Origin: an uncultured Actinomycetes bacterium
Lineage (GTDB): Bacteria > Actinomycetota > Aquicultoria > CAJVYJ01
DNA: 15,201 bases
Direction: 5' to 3'
Assembly (NCBI GenBank): GCA_913009475.1
Contig: CAJVYJ010000026.1
Coordinates: 1-15,201, forward strand
The notes beneath the pieces were generated by a model. The model was not told the DNA's origin, did not search any database, and saw only the letters and a list, made by a program, of their open reading frames with translations. This document shows positions 6,325 to 13,086 of this stretch, in pieces (position 1 is the first letter of the stretch; every line of letters starts with the position of its first letter). The translations under genes were made by a program, and so were the position numbers.

Positions 6325-7583
6325 TGGGGAAGACGATAGCTGAAAAGATATTGTCGGCTAAAAGTGGTCAAGACGCCAAAGCCGGTGATATTGTCATTGT
6401 TGATGTTGATGTTATAGCACTTCAGGATGGTACCGGTCCTCTTGCCATCGATCAATTCGCAGTCTTGGGCGCGACCGAAGTCGCCAAACCGAAACAGACC
6501 TACCTATTTATCGAACACGCCGCTCCCAGCCCGCGCCGGGAGCTTTCTAACGCTCATCTGTTAATGCGGGCTTTCGCGCGGAAAACAGGAGTCAATCTTT
6601 CCGATGTCAATGGTGGAGTCATCCATCAGCGTTTGGTGGAAAGCGCCGTAAAACCGGGTGATGTAGTCGTGGGGGCGGATTCCCATACTTGTATGTCAGG
6701 CGGTCTTGGGGCTTTCGCGACCGGCATGGGCTCAACTGATGTCGCTATTGCTATGGCGGCGGGTAAGACGTGGATGCGTGTGCCTGAGACCTTTAAAATA
6801 GAGATTACCGGCCGGTTTCCGGCGGGAGTTTATCCAAAAGATTTAATGCTGAGTATAATTGGAAAAATAGGGGCTGACGGTGCTACCTATAAAGCTTTGG
6901 AATTCACCGGTGATACCATTGAAAATATGCCTCTGACCGACCGGCTGACTTTATCAAATATGGCGGTGGAGTCGGGCGCTAAAGCCGGCATAATAGCCGC
7001 GGATAAAATAACTGCCGAATATTTGCGGGAACAAGGGCGACCGGATGATTACATCCCGCTGACTGCCGATAATGATGCCGGCTATGAAAAGATAATCAAG
7101 ATAGACGTCGGCAAACTGGAGCCGGTTATAGCCGCTCCGCATACGGTTGACAACACCAAGAGTATAGCCGAGGCGGCAGGCATAGAAATAAATCAAGTTT
7201 ATATCGGCAGTTGCACCAACGGCCGCTTGGCGGACCTTAAGGTGGCCGCGGGAGTATTAAAAGGGAAAAAAATAGCGAGCAGTGTCCGTTTAATAATTAC
7301 ACCGGCGTCACGCTCGGTTTACTTGGCGGCTTTAAATGCCGGTATAATCGGCGATTTAGTGGAGGCCGGAGCGATGATAACCGGCCCGGGTTGCGGAGCG
7401 TGCGTTGGTGTGCACGGCGGTATATTAGGTGACGGCGAAGCTTGTTTGGCCACCACCAACAGAAATTTTCAGGGCCGGATGGGGAATCCCAAGGGGTTTA
7501 TCTATTTAGGCTCACCGGCGACCGCGGCGGCTACCGCTCTCAACGGGAAAATTACGGACCCCAGAGAATATATTGATAAATAA
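6324..7583 (+). CDS. LeuC-type hydro-lyase large subunit (probable aconitase; or homoaconitase/isopropylmalate isomerase)
   Basis: This is the large subunit of a two-subunit [4Fe-4S] hydro-lyase of the aconitase superfamily, isomerising a hydroxy tri- or dicarboxylate. The 419 residues match the short, archaeal-like LeuC2/HacA group and not the ~470-residue proteobacterial LeuC. The three cluster cysteines are Cys297 (GSCTNG) and Cys357/Cys360 (GPGCGACVG). Other family motifs are GADSHTC (117-123) and GNPKGFIYLGSPATAAATAL near the end. Its ATG overlaps the stop of the synthase gene (TGATG), so the two are translationally coupled, and its small subunit follows 25 bases later. Substrate is set mainly by the small subunit and the pathway; I infer citrate/isocitrate from the neighbouring dehydrogenase, without direct proof. 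Confidence 0.88.
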   Translation: MGKTIAEKILSAKSGQDAKAGDIVIVDVDVIALQDGTGPLAIDQFAVLGATEVAKPKQTYLFIEHAAPSPRRELSNAHLLMRAFARKTGVNLSDVNGGVIHQRLVESAVKPGDVVVGADSHTCMSGGLGAFATGMGSTDVAIAMAAGKTWMRVPETFKIEITGRFPAGVYPKDLMLSIIGKIGADGATYKALEFTGDTIENMPLTDRLTLSNMAVESGAKAGIIAADKITAEYLREQGRPDDYIPLTADNDAGYEKIIKIDVGKLEPVIAAPHTVDNTKSIAEAAGIEINQVYIGSCTNGRLADLKVAAGVLKGKKIASSVRLIITPASRSVYLAALNAGIIGDLVEAGAMITGPGCGACVGVHGGILGDGEACLATTNRNFQGRMGNPKGFIYLGSPATAAATALNGKITDPREYIDK

Positions 7584-7608
7584 GTTAAAAAAAGGTTGGA
7601 TTTGAACT

Positions 7609-8112
7609 ATGAAAAAATTTAAAGGCAGAGCCTGGAAATTCGGCGATGATATATCGACTGACCATATCGCTCCCGGGCGTTTGTTTCATTTACGGACTAA
7701 TCTGCCGGAGTTGGCCAAACATGTTTTAGAAGACGCTGACCCCGATTTCGCCAAAAAGATGTCGGTTGGTGATATTGTCGTGGGCGGGCGTAATTTTGGC
7801 CTCGGTTCCAGCCGGGAACACGCACCGCAAATTATCAAAATAGCCGGCGTCAGCGCGATTTTAGCAAAGTCTTTTGCACGCATCTTTTATCGTAATTCCA
7901 TCAATTTGGGCTTGCCGGTTCTTATTTGCGATACGGACAAAATCGATGATGGGGATGAGCTGGAGATCGATATGAACGCGGGCGAAATCAACGACCTGAC
8001 CAAGGAGATTAAGATAACTTTTCAGCCCCTACCGCCGGCTATGCTTACGATTCTCTCGGACGGCGGTATCATCAACCATTTCAAAAAAAATAAAGGGTTT
8101 AAGCTGACGTAA
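7609..8112 (+). CDS. LeuD-type hydro-lyase small subunit (partner of 6324-7583)
   Basis: This is the swivelling small subunit, 167 residues, the usual length for the group. FGDDISTDHIAPGR (11-24) and GGRNFGLGSSREHAP (59-73) are the standard motifs; Ser67, Ser68 and Arg69 sit in the substrate pocket. The flexible specificity loop reads HLRT (27-30). In Methanocaldococcus jannaschii homologues, an Arg-containing YLRT loop is associated with tricarboxylates (homoaconitase type), while YLVY marks the isopropylmalate enzyme. An Arg here therefore favours a tricarboxylate such as aconitate or homoaconitate. A weak AAGG site lies about 14 bases before the ATG, 25 bases after the large-subunit stop. 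It is followed by a 92-base gap with small hairpins (for example CCTCA-TTAATT-TGAGG at 8159-8174) before the dehydrogenase. Confidence 0.88.
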   Translation: MKKFKGRAWKFGDDISTDHIAPGRLFHLRTNLPELAKHVLEDADPDFAKKMSVGDIVVGGRNFGLGSSREHAPQIIKIAGVSAILAKSFARIFYRNSINLGLPVLICDTDKIDDGDELEIDMNAGEINDLTKEIKITFQPLPPAMLTILSDGGIINHFKKNKGFKLT

Positions 8113-8204
8113 CCGTTTCTTCGGTAGCATAAGATGTGTAAGGATGGAGTTTATCTCCCCTCATTAATTTGAGGTTAAAGAAGATTATTATAAAAGGAGA
8201 TTAG

Positions 8205-9206
8205 ATGTCATATGATGTAACCGTAATCCCCGGTGACGGTATTGGGCCTGAGATAGTTGATGCCATGCGTCTTGTAGTTGACGCTGTTGCCGATATTAAC
8301 TGGGAAAAACAGGACGCCGGGATGAATGTAATGGAGGCGGAGGGCACACCTTTACCTGAGCGAGTCCTGGAGTCTATCAGGCGCAATAAAGTCGCTATTA
8401 AAGGCCCTATCACCACCCCGGTCGGTAAAGGGTTTCGCAGCATTAATGTAGCTATGCGTAAGCAGCTTGACTTGTACGCTTGCTTACGTCCGTCTTACTC
8501 GTTAAAGGGTGTTAAATCGCGCTATACCGATATTGATCTGGTCATGGTACGCGAAAATACTGAAGACCTCTATGCCGGTATCGAAAGAATGGTGGATGAT
8601 GATACGGCTGAATCAATTAAGCTGATAACTCGCTCCGCTTCCGAGCGGATTGCTCGCTTCGCTTTTGAATACGCCCGCCGTGAAGGGCGCCGGCTCGTAA
8701 CAGCAGTACATAAGGCTAATATTATGAAATACAGTGATGGTTTATTTCTCGAATCCTGCCGGCATGTGGCTGAGTCTTATTCCGATATAAAATTCGAGGA
8801 TAGGATTGTGGATAACATGTGTATGCAATTGGTACAACATCCCAATAAATATGATGTGATATTAACGGAAAATCTATATGGTGATATCTTATCGGATCTT
8901 TGCGCCGGTTTGATTGGTGGGCTTGGTATTGCTCCGGGTGCCAATATAGGTGATGAGATAGCGATTTTCGAACCGACCCACGGCAGCGCGCCTAGCTATG
9001 CCGGTAAAGATAAAGTAAATCCTACCGCTATAATATTATCGAGTGTGATGATGCTTAAGCACTTGGGTGAGGAGGAAGCCGCGGAAAAACTGCTAAAATC
9101 AACCGCGGCCGTAATCGAACAAAGCAAGCATGTGACCTATGATTTAGGCGGCAGTGCCGGGACGGCTGAGATGGCAGCAGCAATAGTTGCTGAAATACAA
9201 AAATAA
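8205..9206 (+). CDS. Isocitrate dehydrogenase of the short (IDH3/HICDH-like) type
   Basis: This is a beta-decarboxylating dehydrogenase of 333 residues. The substrate helix reads FRSINVAMRKQLDLYACLRP (77-96): Ser79 and Asn81 match Ser113 and Asn115 of E. coli isocitrate dehydrogenase, which hold the isocitrate gamma-carboxylate. Homoisocitrate and isopropylmalate enzymes have other residues there. Arg85, Arg95, Arg116, Tyr123 and Lys170 complete the pocket; Asp203, Asp227 and Asp231 should bind the metal. The overall pattern (RENTEDLYAGIE, TAVHKANIM.SDGLFL, NLYGDILSDLCAGLIGGLG) resembles mitochondrial-type NAD-IDH. Cofactor residues are mixed (Ser264, Tyr265, Val271, Tyr312, Gly316). The start has a good AAAGGAGA (8193-8200). 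It forms the last step of the citrate-to-2-oxoglutarate set; homoisocitrate dehydrogenase is the less likely alternative. Confidence 0.85.
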   Translation: MSYDVTVIPGDGIGPEIVDAMRLVVDAVADINWEKQDAGMNVMEAEGTPLPERVLESIRRNKVAIKGPITTPVGKGFRSINVAMRKQLDLYACLRPSYSLKGVKSRYTDIDLVMVRENTEDLYAGIERMVDDDTAESIKLITRSASERIARFAFEYARREGRRLVTAVHKANIMKYSDGLFLESCRHVAESYSDIKFEDRIVDNMCMQLVQHPNKYDVILTENLYGDILSDLCAGLIGGLGIAPGANIGDEIAIFEPTHGSAPSYAGKDKVNPTAIILSSVMMLKHLGEEEAAEKLLKSTAAVIEQSKHVTYDLGGSAGTAEMAAAIVAEIQK

Positions 9207-9287
9207 GATGTTTTAGACCTCTTACTTATGGTTAAAAGAAATTAAGCGTAGTTACTTGTTCTTTTAGCCAAAGGTAGAAGGTAGGTC

Positions 9288-11060
9288 TTGAAAAAAACAG
9301 CCCGGAATATAATAGTTTTTGGAAACATTACCAACAATCAAGCTACTCGATTAGCACGCAGCTCTCGAGCGATAATAATAGTCATGTCGGCAATGTTCAT
9401 TTTATTAAGATCGTTGTTATCCTTTAATCTGCCGTTGGTAATATATATTCCTCTGGCTTTATGGTTTTTATCGACTTACGCTCTAACATTTACGCTCGGG
9501 AAACCCGCCATAGGGAGATACTATTTCGCTGTAATTATTGTCGAGCTTTTAGCCCTCTTGTCTATCTCATACCTGGCTCCGGGTATTAGTTGGGTGTCGC
9601 CGATAATATTCGCTTTAACCATCATTCATCTCAATTTAATATTAAAAGAGCGCCGGGCTGTTTATGCTGTTCTTTTATTTAGTTTAGCTTTTACTTTGTT
9701 GTTAATAGTTCAAGATCTCACTTCGATTACAAGTTCCGCCGCCAATAATCTTTTACGCGTTGGCAGCTTAAACCTGACGTTGGTCAATATAGTTGTCATC
9801 ATCTTTTTTTTAGGCTTATCCTGGTCGGCGAGTCGTGAGTTTATGGCGAAACTCAGTGATGGGGAGATCAGACTTCGCGAATTAACCAAAGACAGGGACG
9901 GGCTCAAACTTCGCTTGTCCGATTCCGAGCGCCAAATCACCAAATGGAGAGAGGACCTGGACAAAGTAGTTAAGAGGAAAACGCAAGAGGTGGCCGAACA
10001 CAATCATGAACTGGAAATACTAAACGCCATTGCCATCAGTCTGGGTAAATCTTTATATCTCGACTCCATCCTTAGCGACACCATGAACCAGATAATAAAA
10101 ATATTTCCGATATCTCACTGCGAAATATCTGTTCTGTATAATCCTGAATCAAATCTGACCTATATCGTTAGAAACAGCGCTGTCGTAAAGCGCATCCAGG
10201 GCCCTAAGGCAAATCGTCTTAGTCGGAAATATGTCAGCCAAATAGTTAAATCAAAAAAAATTGCCGTAGTCGATCTTGGTTATTCTAAACCCCAGATAAA
10301 ATATCTTGGCAACAACATAAGACGTACCAACGATTTAGTGATATTTCCCATTAAGTCAAAGAGCCAAGTAGTGGGCACCATCAGTGTTATCAGCGCCAAG
10401 AATCATTATTTGAATAGCGGTGATATAAAGATGATGACTTCCATTACTAATATTATCGGGCAGGCCATCGAGAACAGCAAACTTTATAGGCGAATAAAGA
10501 AACTTTCGGATACGGACGGGGTTACCGGGCTCTTTAATCATCGCTATATAATCAGGCGCTTGGAGTCGGAGTTTAAACGGGCGGTTCGCTATCACCATCC
10601 ATTCGCGTTAATGATGATAGACGTTGATAAGCTAAAGAACGTTAATGACAAATACGGGCATTTATTTGGGGACCAGGCTTTGCGGCGCATATCGCTGGCG
10701 TTAATATCCGCTTGCCGCTCAACTGATATTGTCGGACGCTATGGGGGAGACGAATTTATTGTTATCATGCCTGAGGCGGGCAGTTACCATGGCGTGATGC
10801 TGGCGGAGCGCATTTTAAAACAGGTGTCACAATTAGAGCTAAAAAGTGATAATAAGTTCATTAAAGGATATAAACTTAATGTTAGCATCGGCTTGACCTC
10901 CTATAGCGGAGAGGAAAATAAGAACTTGATCGACCTTCTTAATGAAGCTGATACCAATTTGTATGCCGCTAAGATTGCCGGCGGAGGCAGATATATTATA
11001 GATAAGATGAGCGCAAACAGGAGCATAGCCAATAGTCAAGGTTTTCCGCTGGGTGCTTAG
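9288..11060 (+). CDS. Membrane-bound diguanylate cyclase: 6 TM helices, GAF, GGDEF
   Basis: This enzyme predicted to make cyclic di-GMP has 590 residues. About six hydrophobic segments (28-46, 48-70, 78-97, 102-119, 124-143, 161-181) form an N-terminal membrane sensor of a type I do not recognise. A charged coiled coil (about 185-245) leads to a GAF-like domain (about 246-400), and the GGDEF domain spans 405-575. The catalytic motif is intact (RYGGDEF, GGDEF at 486-490), and an RxxD allosteric I-site (Arg477-Asp480) sits five residues before it, so the product can inhibit the enzyme. TDGVTGLFNHRY (409-420) and the metal-binding DVDKLKNVND (445-454) support activity. The start is the TTG at 9288 behind GAAGGTAGG. 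The gap of 81 bases after the dehydrogenase leaves it open whether this is the operon's fifth gene. No EAL or HD-GYP partner is nearby. Confidence 0.92.
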   Translation: MKKTARNIIVFGNITNNQATRLARSSRAIIIVMSAMFILLRSLLSFNLPLVIYIPLALWFLSTYALTFTLGKPAIGRYYFAVIIVELLALLSISYLAPGISWVSPIIFALTIIHLNLILKERRAVYAVLLFSLAFTLLLIVQDLTSITSSAANNLLRVGSLNLTLVNIVVIIFFLGLSWSASREFMAKLSDGEIRLRELTKDRDGLKLRLSDSERQITKWREDLDKVVKRKTQEVAEHNHELEILNAIAISLGKSLYLDSILSDTMNQIIKIFPISHCEISVLYNPESNLTYIVRNSAVVKRIQGPKANRLSRKYVSQIVKSKKIAVVDLGYSKPQIKYLGNNIRRTNDLVIFPIKSKSQVVGTISVISAKNHYLNSGDIKMMTSITNIIGQAIENSKLYRRIKKLSDTDGVTGLFNHRYIIRRLESEFKRAVRYHHPFALMMIDVDKLKNVNDKYGHLFGDQALRRISLALISACRSTDIVGRYGGDEFIVIMPEAGSYHGVMLAERILKQVSQLELKSDNKFIKGYKLNVSIGLTSYSGEENKNLIDLLNEADTNLYAAKIAGGGRYIIDKMSANRSIANSQGFPLGA

Positions 11061-11120
11061 GGGTTTCTTTTACGGCCAAGTTGGCGGCGCTGATATTATA
11101 CCCTCCTGTCGCTTGTCGTC

Positions 11121-11300
11121 TCAGGTCGGAGGCGGTTTAGTCTTATTATTTTTTACATTAACGGTCAAACCGGTATTATTCTCTTGGTTTACTCTTAATT
11201 TTCCAGCCTTGACCTTAACGGTGACGGTATTCTCAGCGCTTACCGGTTTAACGAAAAAAATAAGAGAGAAACTTATGGCAGTCAAAAAGAAGACGCTCAT
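11121..11300 (-). CDS. Small secreted protein, 59 residues (possibly 68 via a -1 frameshift); possibly degenerate
   Basis: Read from 11300 down to 11121 on the minus strand, this frame encodes a hydrophobic stretch (SVFFLTAISFSLIFFVKPVSA) followed by ENTVTVKVKAGKLRVNQENN and ends NKTKPPPT. VSA before ENT is a good signal peptidase I site (after residue 22). The 59-residue form lacks the basic N terminus of a Sec signal and has no ribosome site. A second ATG at 11326 encodes MRIITLKKL and stops at once, but crossing by -1 at a run of seven A residues (11309-11303) would join it to this frame and give a classic signal peptide of a 68-residue protein. Either the run mediates slippage, or a base was lost in evolution or in assembly. 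I do not recognise the mature part; its beta-rich, Thr/Val/Asn/Lys-rich make-up suggests a surface protein. Confidence 0.55.
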   Translation of the reverse strand: MSVFFLTAISFSLIFFVKPVSAENTVTVKVKAGKLRVNQENNTGLTVNVKNNKTKPPPT

Positions 11301-11427
11301 AGTTTTTTTAAGGTTATGATTCTCATATTTAACCTATAAACATAACTTGCTTATTGAGTAGATACCCGGTTCTACTATTTTTAAATATATTAATCATTTA
11401 TAATAAGAAGGTTATCATAAAGAACGG

Positions 11428-11456
11428 TTTCGTTTTGTGGGAAAATGTGCTATAAG
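11428..11456 (+). promoter_or_regulatory. Extended -10 promoter for the lipoprotein pair
   Basis: TGCTATAAG (11448-11456) is an extended -10 element (TGn plus TATAAG). TTTCGT at 11428-11433 lies 17 bp upstream as a weak -35. Transcription would start near 11463, leaving a leader of about 26 bases with the GAGGAG ribosome site before the ATG at 11489. Confidence 0.55.
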
Positions 11457-11488
11457 TTATTGGATAAATAGCAATTGAGGAGAAAATA

Positions 11489-11983
11489 ATGAAGACGAAG
11501 TTTCTGGCTCTTGTTATGGTAATTGCGACGTTGGTTTTGTTGACAGGTTGTTTAAGCACGACTGAGAGGACAATCAAGGATAAAGCCGGTAATAAAGTGA
11601 CTATCGACCAGAATAATGGAAAATTAAAGCTAAAAGATAAAACGGGAGAGCGCTCAGCGGAGTTTGGTGATAACGTGAAGTTGCCAAAGGATTTTCCTAA
11701 AGATATACCGATATACAAAGGCGCTAAGGTTCAAACCTCCATATCGACTAAGAACGATAAGGGCACGACGAAAATAGTATCATTTGAAGTTGAAGCTTCG
11801 CAGAAAAAAGTAAGTGACTTCTATCAGAAAGCACTGAATAAATCCGGATACCGCATCAGCGGCACCTTCTCGTCGAATAAATTGACTACTTTTTCAGCCG
11901 ATAGGGATAACGCTAAAGTTGTTATGAGTATTGCTCAAAATAAAAATAAAAGCATTGTTTCAATCAATGTCACTGAAAAATAA
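11489..11983 (+). CDS. Lipoprotein of unknown function, paralogue A
   Basis: This is a 164-residue exported lipoprotein. The N terminus has basic residues (MKTKF), a hydrophobic core and the lipobox LTGC with Cys21, so signal peptidase II processing and membrane anchoring are expected. CLSTTERTIKDKAGNKVTID follows, then a Lys-rich linker and the segment LPKDFPKDIPIYKGAK, a motif often seen in hypothetical lipoproteins. The C-terminal ~80 residues look like a small alpha/beta domain (KKVSDFYQKALNKSGYRISGTF). A strong GAGGAG site precedes the ATG. The next gene is its paralogue, of exactly the same length and with the lipobox cysteine at the same position. I cannot assign a function; a surface or envelope role is all the sequence supports. 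Confidence 0.88.
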   Translation: MKTKFLALVMVIATLVLLTGCLSTTERTIKDKAGNKVTIDQNNGKLKLKDKTGERSAEFGDNVKLPKDFPKDIPIYKGAKVQTSISTKNDKGTTKIVSFEVEASQKKVSDFYQKALNKSGYRISGTFSSNKLTTFSADRDNAKVVMSIAQNKNKSIVSINVTEK

Positions 11984-11998
11984 GTGTTAATTGGGGGC

Positions 11999-12024
11999 GC
12001 CGGATACCTTGAAACGGTTCCGGC
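11999..12024 (+). other. Hairpin between the two lipoprotein genes
   Basis: GCCGGA-T-ACC pairs with GGT-TCCGGC around the loop TTGAAAC. No T tract follows, so it is not an obvious terminator. It could be a processing site or stabiliser that sets the ratio of the two lipoproteins. Confidence 0.4.
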
Positions 12025-12050
12025 ACGGGACAGATGTTAAGGAGAAAATA

Positions 12051-12545
12051 GTGAAAAGAAGATTATTAGCTTTATCGTTGATAGTGGCCGCGTTGTTTTT
12101 ATTGTCCGGCTGTTTAAGTACGACCGAGAGGACGGTTAAAGATAAAGCCGGTAATAAAGCGACTATCGATAAGAAGAACGTAAAAGTAAAGATAAAAGAT
12201 AAAAACGGAGAGACATCAGCTGAACTCGGCGGTAGCGGTAAACTGCCAAAGGGCTTTCCTAGGGATGTTCCAATTTATAAGGGCGCTAAAATCAAAACCT
12301 CTATATCCACTAAGAATGAGCAAGGCAATGGGCAGATGGTAACTATTGAAGCTAACTCTACATTGAAAAAAGTCGGCGATTTTTATATGAAAGAGTTGAG
12401 TAGCAGCGGATATAAAAGTACCGGTAAGTTTTCACAGGATAACTTGTTGACGATAATATATGAAAAAGACAACGTTTCGGTTACTGTCATTATTACACAA
12501 TTAAAAGATAAAACCTCAGCGAACATAAATGTTCTTGAAAAATAA
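12051..12545 (+). CDS. Lipoprotein of unknown function, paralogue B
   Basis: This protein has 164 residues and is the tandem duplicate of the preceding gene. I start it at the GTG at 12051 because AAGGAGAAAATA directly precedes it, a near copy of the GAGGAGAAAATA before paralogue A, and because this start aligns the two signal peptides (Cys21 in LSGC). A longer frame from 11991 would put 20 extra hydrophilic residues in front of the signal peptide. CLSTTERTVKDKAGNK, LPKGFPRDVPIYKGAK and TSISTKN are shared with paralogue A, while the C-terminal half has diverged more (for example LLTIIYEKDNVSVTVIIT). The duplication thus included the ribosome site. Function unknown; the two products may differ in what their C-terminal domains bind. 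Confidence 0.87.
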   Translation: MKRRLLALSLIVAALFLLSGCLSTTERTVKDKAGNKATIDKKNVKVKIKDKNGETSAELGGSGKLPKGFPRDVPIYKGAKIKTSISTKNEQGNGQMVTIEANSTLKKVGDFYMKELSSSGYKSTGKFSQDNLLTIIYEKDNVSVTVIITQLKDKTSANINVLEK

Positions 12546-12619
12546 GTAGTTGTTAGGGCAGCATCCAATCTCGATATAGTATCATCAGAGATAAGTTTGG
12601 ACGGAAGCGGTTTAAAATA

Positions 12620-12786
12620 AAGAACTCGTCCAAAAGCGTGAGACGCAAGGCAGACGAACGCTGAGGCGAGAGAGCGTAGTTTTGTTACGTGACCAAGACG
12701 AAGCGGAGGCTATCCGGGGACCCCAAAAAGTATTATTTTACTTTATGGGGTGGAGCATCGCAGATTAGGTTTTTGGTCGCGTTCTT
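12620..12786. repeat. 167-bp structured palindromic element ending at the tRNA gene
   Basis: The ends AAGAACTCGTCCAAAA (12620-12635) and TTTTGGTCGCGTTCTT (12771-12786) are inverted repeats matching at 14 of 16 positions. Inside are further stems: ACGCT..AGCGT, CGTA..TACG, and a 13-bp hairpin with one mismatch (12720-12732 with 12739-12751, ACCCCAAAAAGTA / TACTTTATGGGGT). There is no coding frame. It looks like a dispersed extragenic palindrome or an RNA-forming element; it ends one base before the mature tRNA, so the tRNA promoter may lie within it. Confidence 0.65.
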
Positions 12787-12787
12787 G

Positions 12788-12864
12788 GGGCCCATAGCTC
12801 AGATGGCCAGAGCAGCGGACTCATAATCCGTTGGTCGTAGGTTCGACCCCTACTGGGCCCACCA
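12788..12864 (+). tRNA. tRNA with anticodon CAT (elongator Met, or Ile2 read with lysidine)
   Basis: The 77-nt cloverleaf is complete. The acceptor GGGCCCA pairs with TGGGCCC, the D arm is GCTC..GAGC, the anticodon stem GCGGA pairs with TCCGT (one G-T) around loop CTCATAA, and the T arm GTAGG-TTCGACC-CCTAC is perfect. Discriminator A and an encoded CCA end it. The paired G1-C72 end excludes initiator tRNA-fMet. CAT is used both by elongator tRNA-Met and by tRNA-Ile2 (after lysidine modification by TilS), and I cannot separate these with certainty. An integrase gene lies just downstream in opposite orientation, so the 3' half is the probable attachment site. Confidence 0.96.
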
Positions 12865-13086
12865 TCGTTAAGCAGGGGAAATAAGGTTTTTTACTTTAAC
12901 TAACTAAAGTGTCCGCTTGGCTTCTGCTAAGGTATCGCTTAGATGTGTTAAAGTATTACTGCCCTAGTAGATAATAACGACCTGTTAAGGGTAGTTGTTT
13001 TAATAAAGTAATATGCTTAATCAAATGTTAGCGGTTGGCTAAAATTTCCTTAGCATTGTTTGCTTGCGTAATGATAAAAGTCCTGC
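12830..13086. other. Presumed attL junction and integrase-proximal spacer of an integrated element
   Basis: The tRNA 3' half (T arm through CCA) is the usual crossover core for tyrosine integrases next to tRNA genes. The 222 bases from 12865 to the integrase stop carry no convincing gene. They hold repeated TTAGC/GCTAA pentamers (13028-13032, 13038-13042, 13050-13054) that could form small hairpins or arm-type sites. The other attachment copy is not in the window. Confidence 0.5.

Noticed and set aside
8113..8204. Terminator between the small subunit and the dehydrogenase
   Set aside because: The hairpins are only 4-5 bp and lack a T tract, so I treat the four genes as one probable operon.
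5110..9206. Leucine biosynthesis (leuA-leuC-leuD-leuB) operon
   Set aside because: The synthase lacks the C-terminal regulatory domain, the small-subunit loop has Arg, and the dehydrogenase has isocitrate-type Ser79/Asn81.
11053..11319. 88-residue plus-strand frame
   Set aside because: It has no ribosome site and overlaps the GGDEF stop. Its hydrophobic composition is the shadow of the minus-strand small secreted-protein gene, which has a better signal peptide and composition.
11991..12050. 20-residue N-terminal extension of lipoprotein paralogue B
   Set aside because: It would place a hydrophilic segment before a standard lipoprotein signal. The GTG at 12051 has a ribosome site and matches paralogue A exactly in length.
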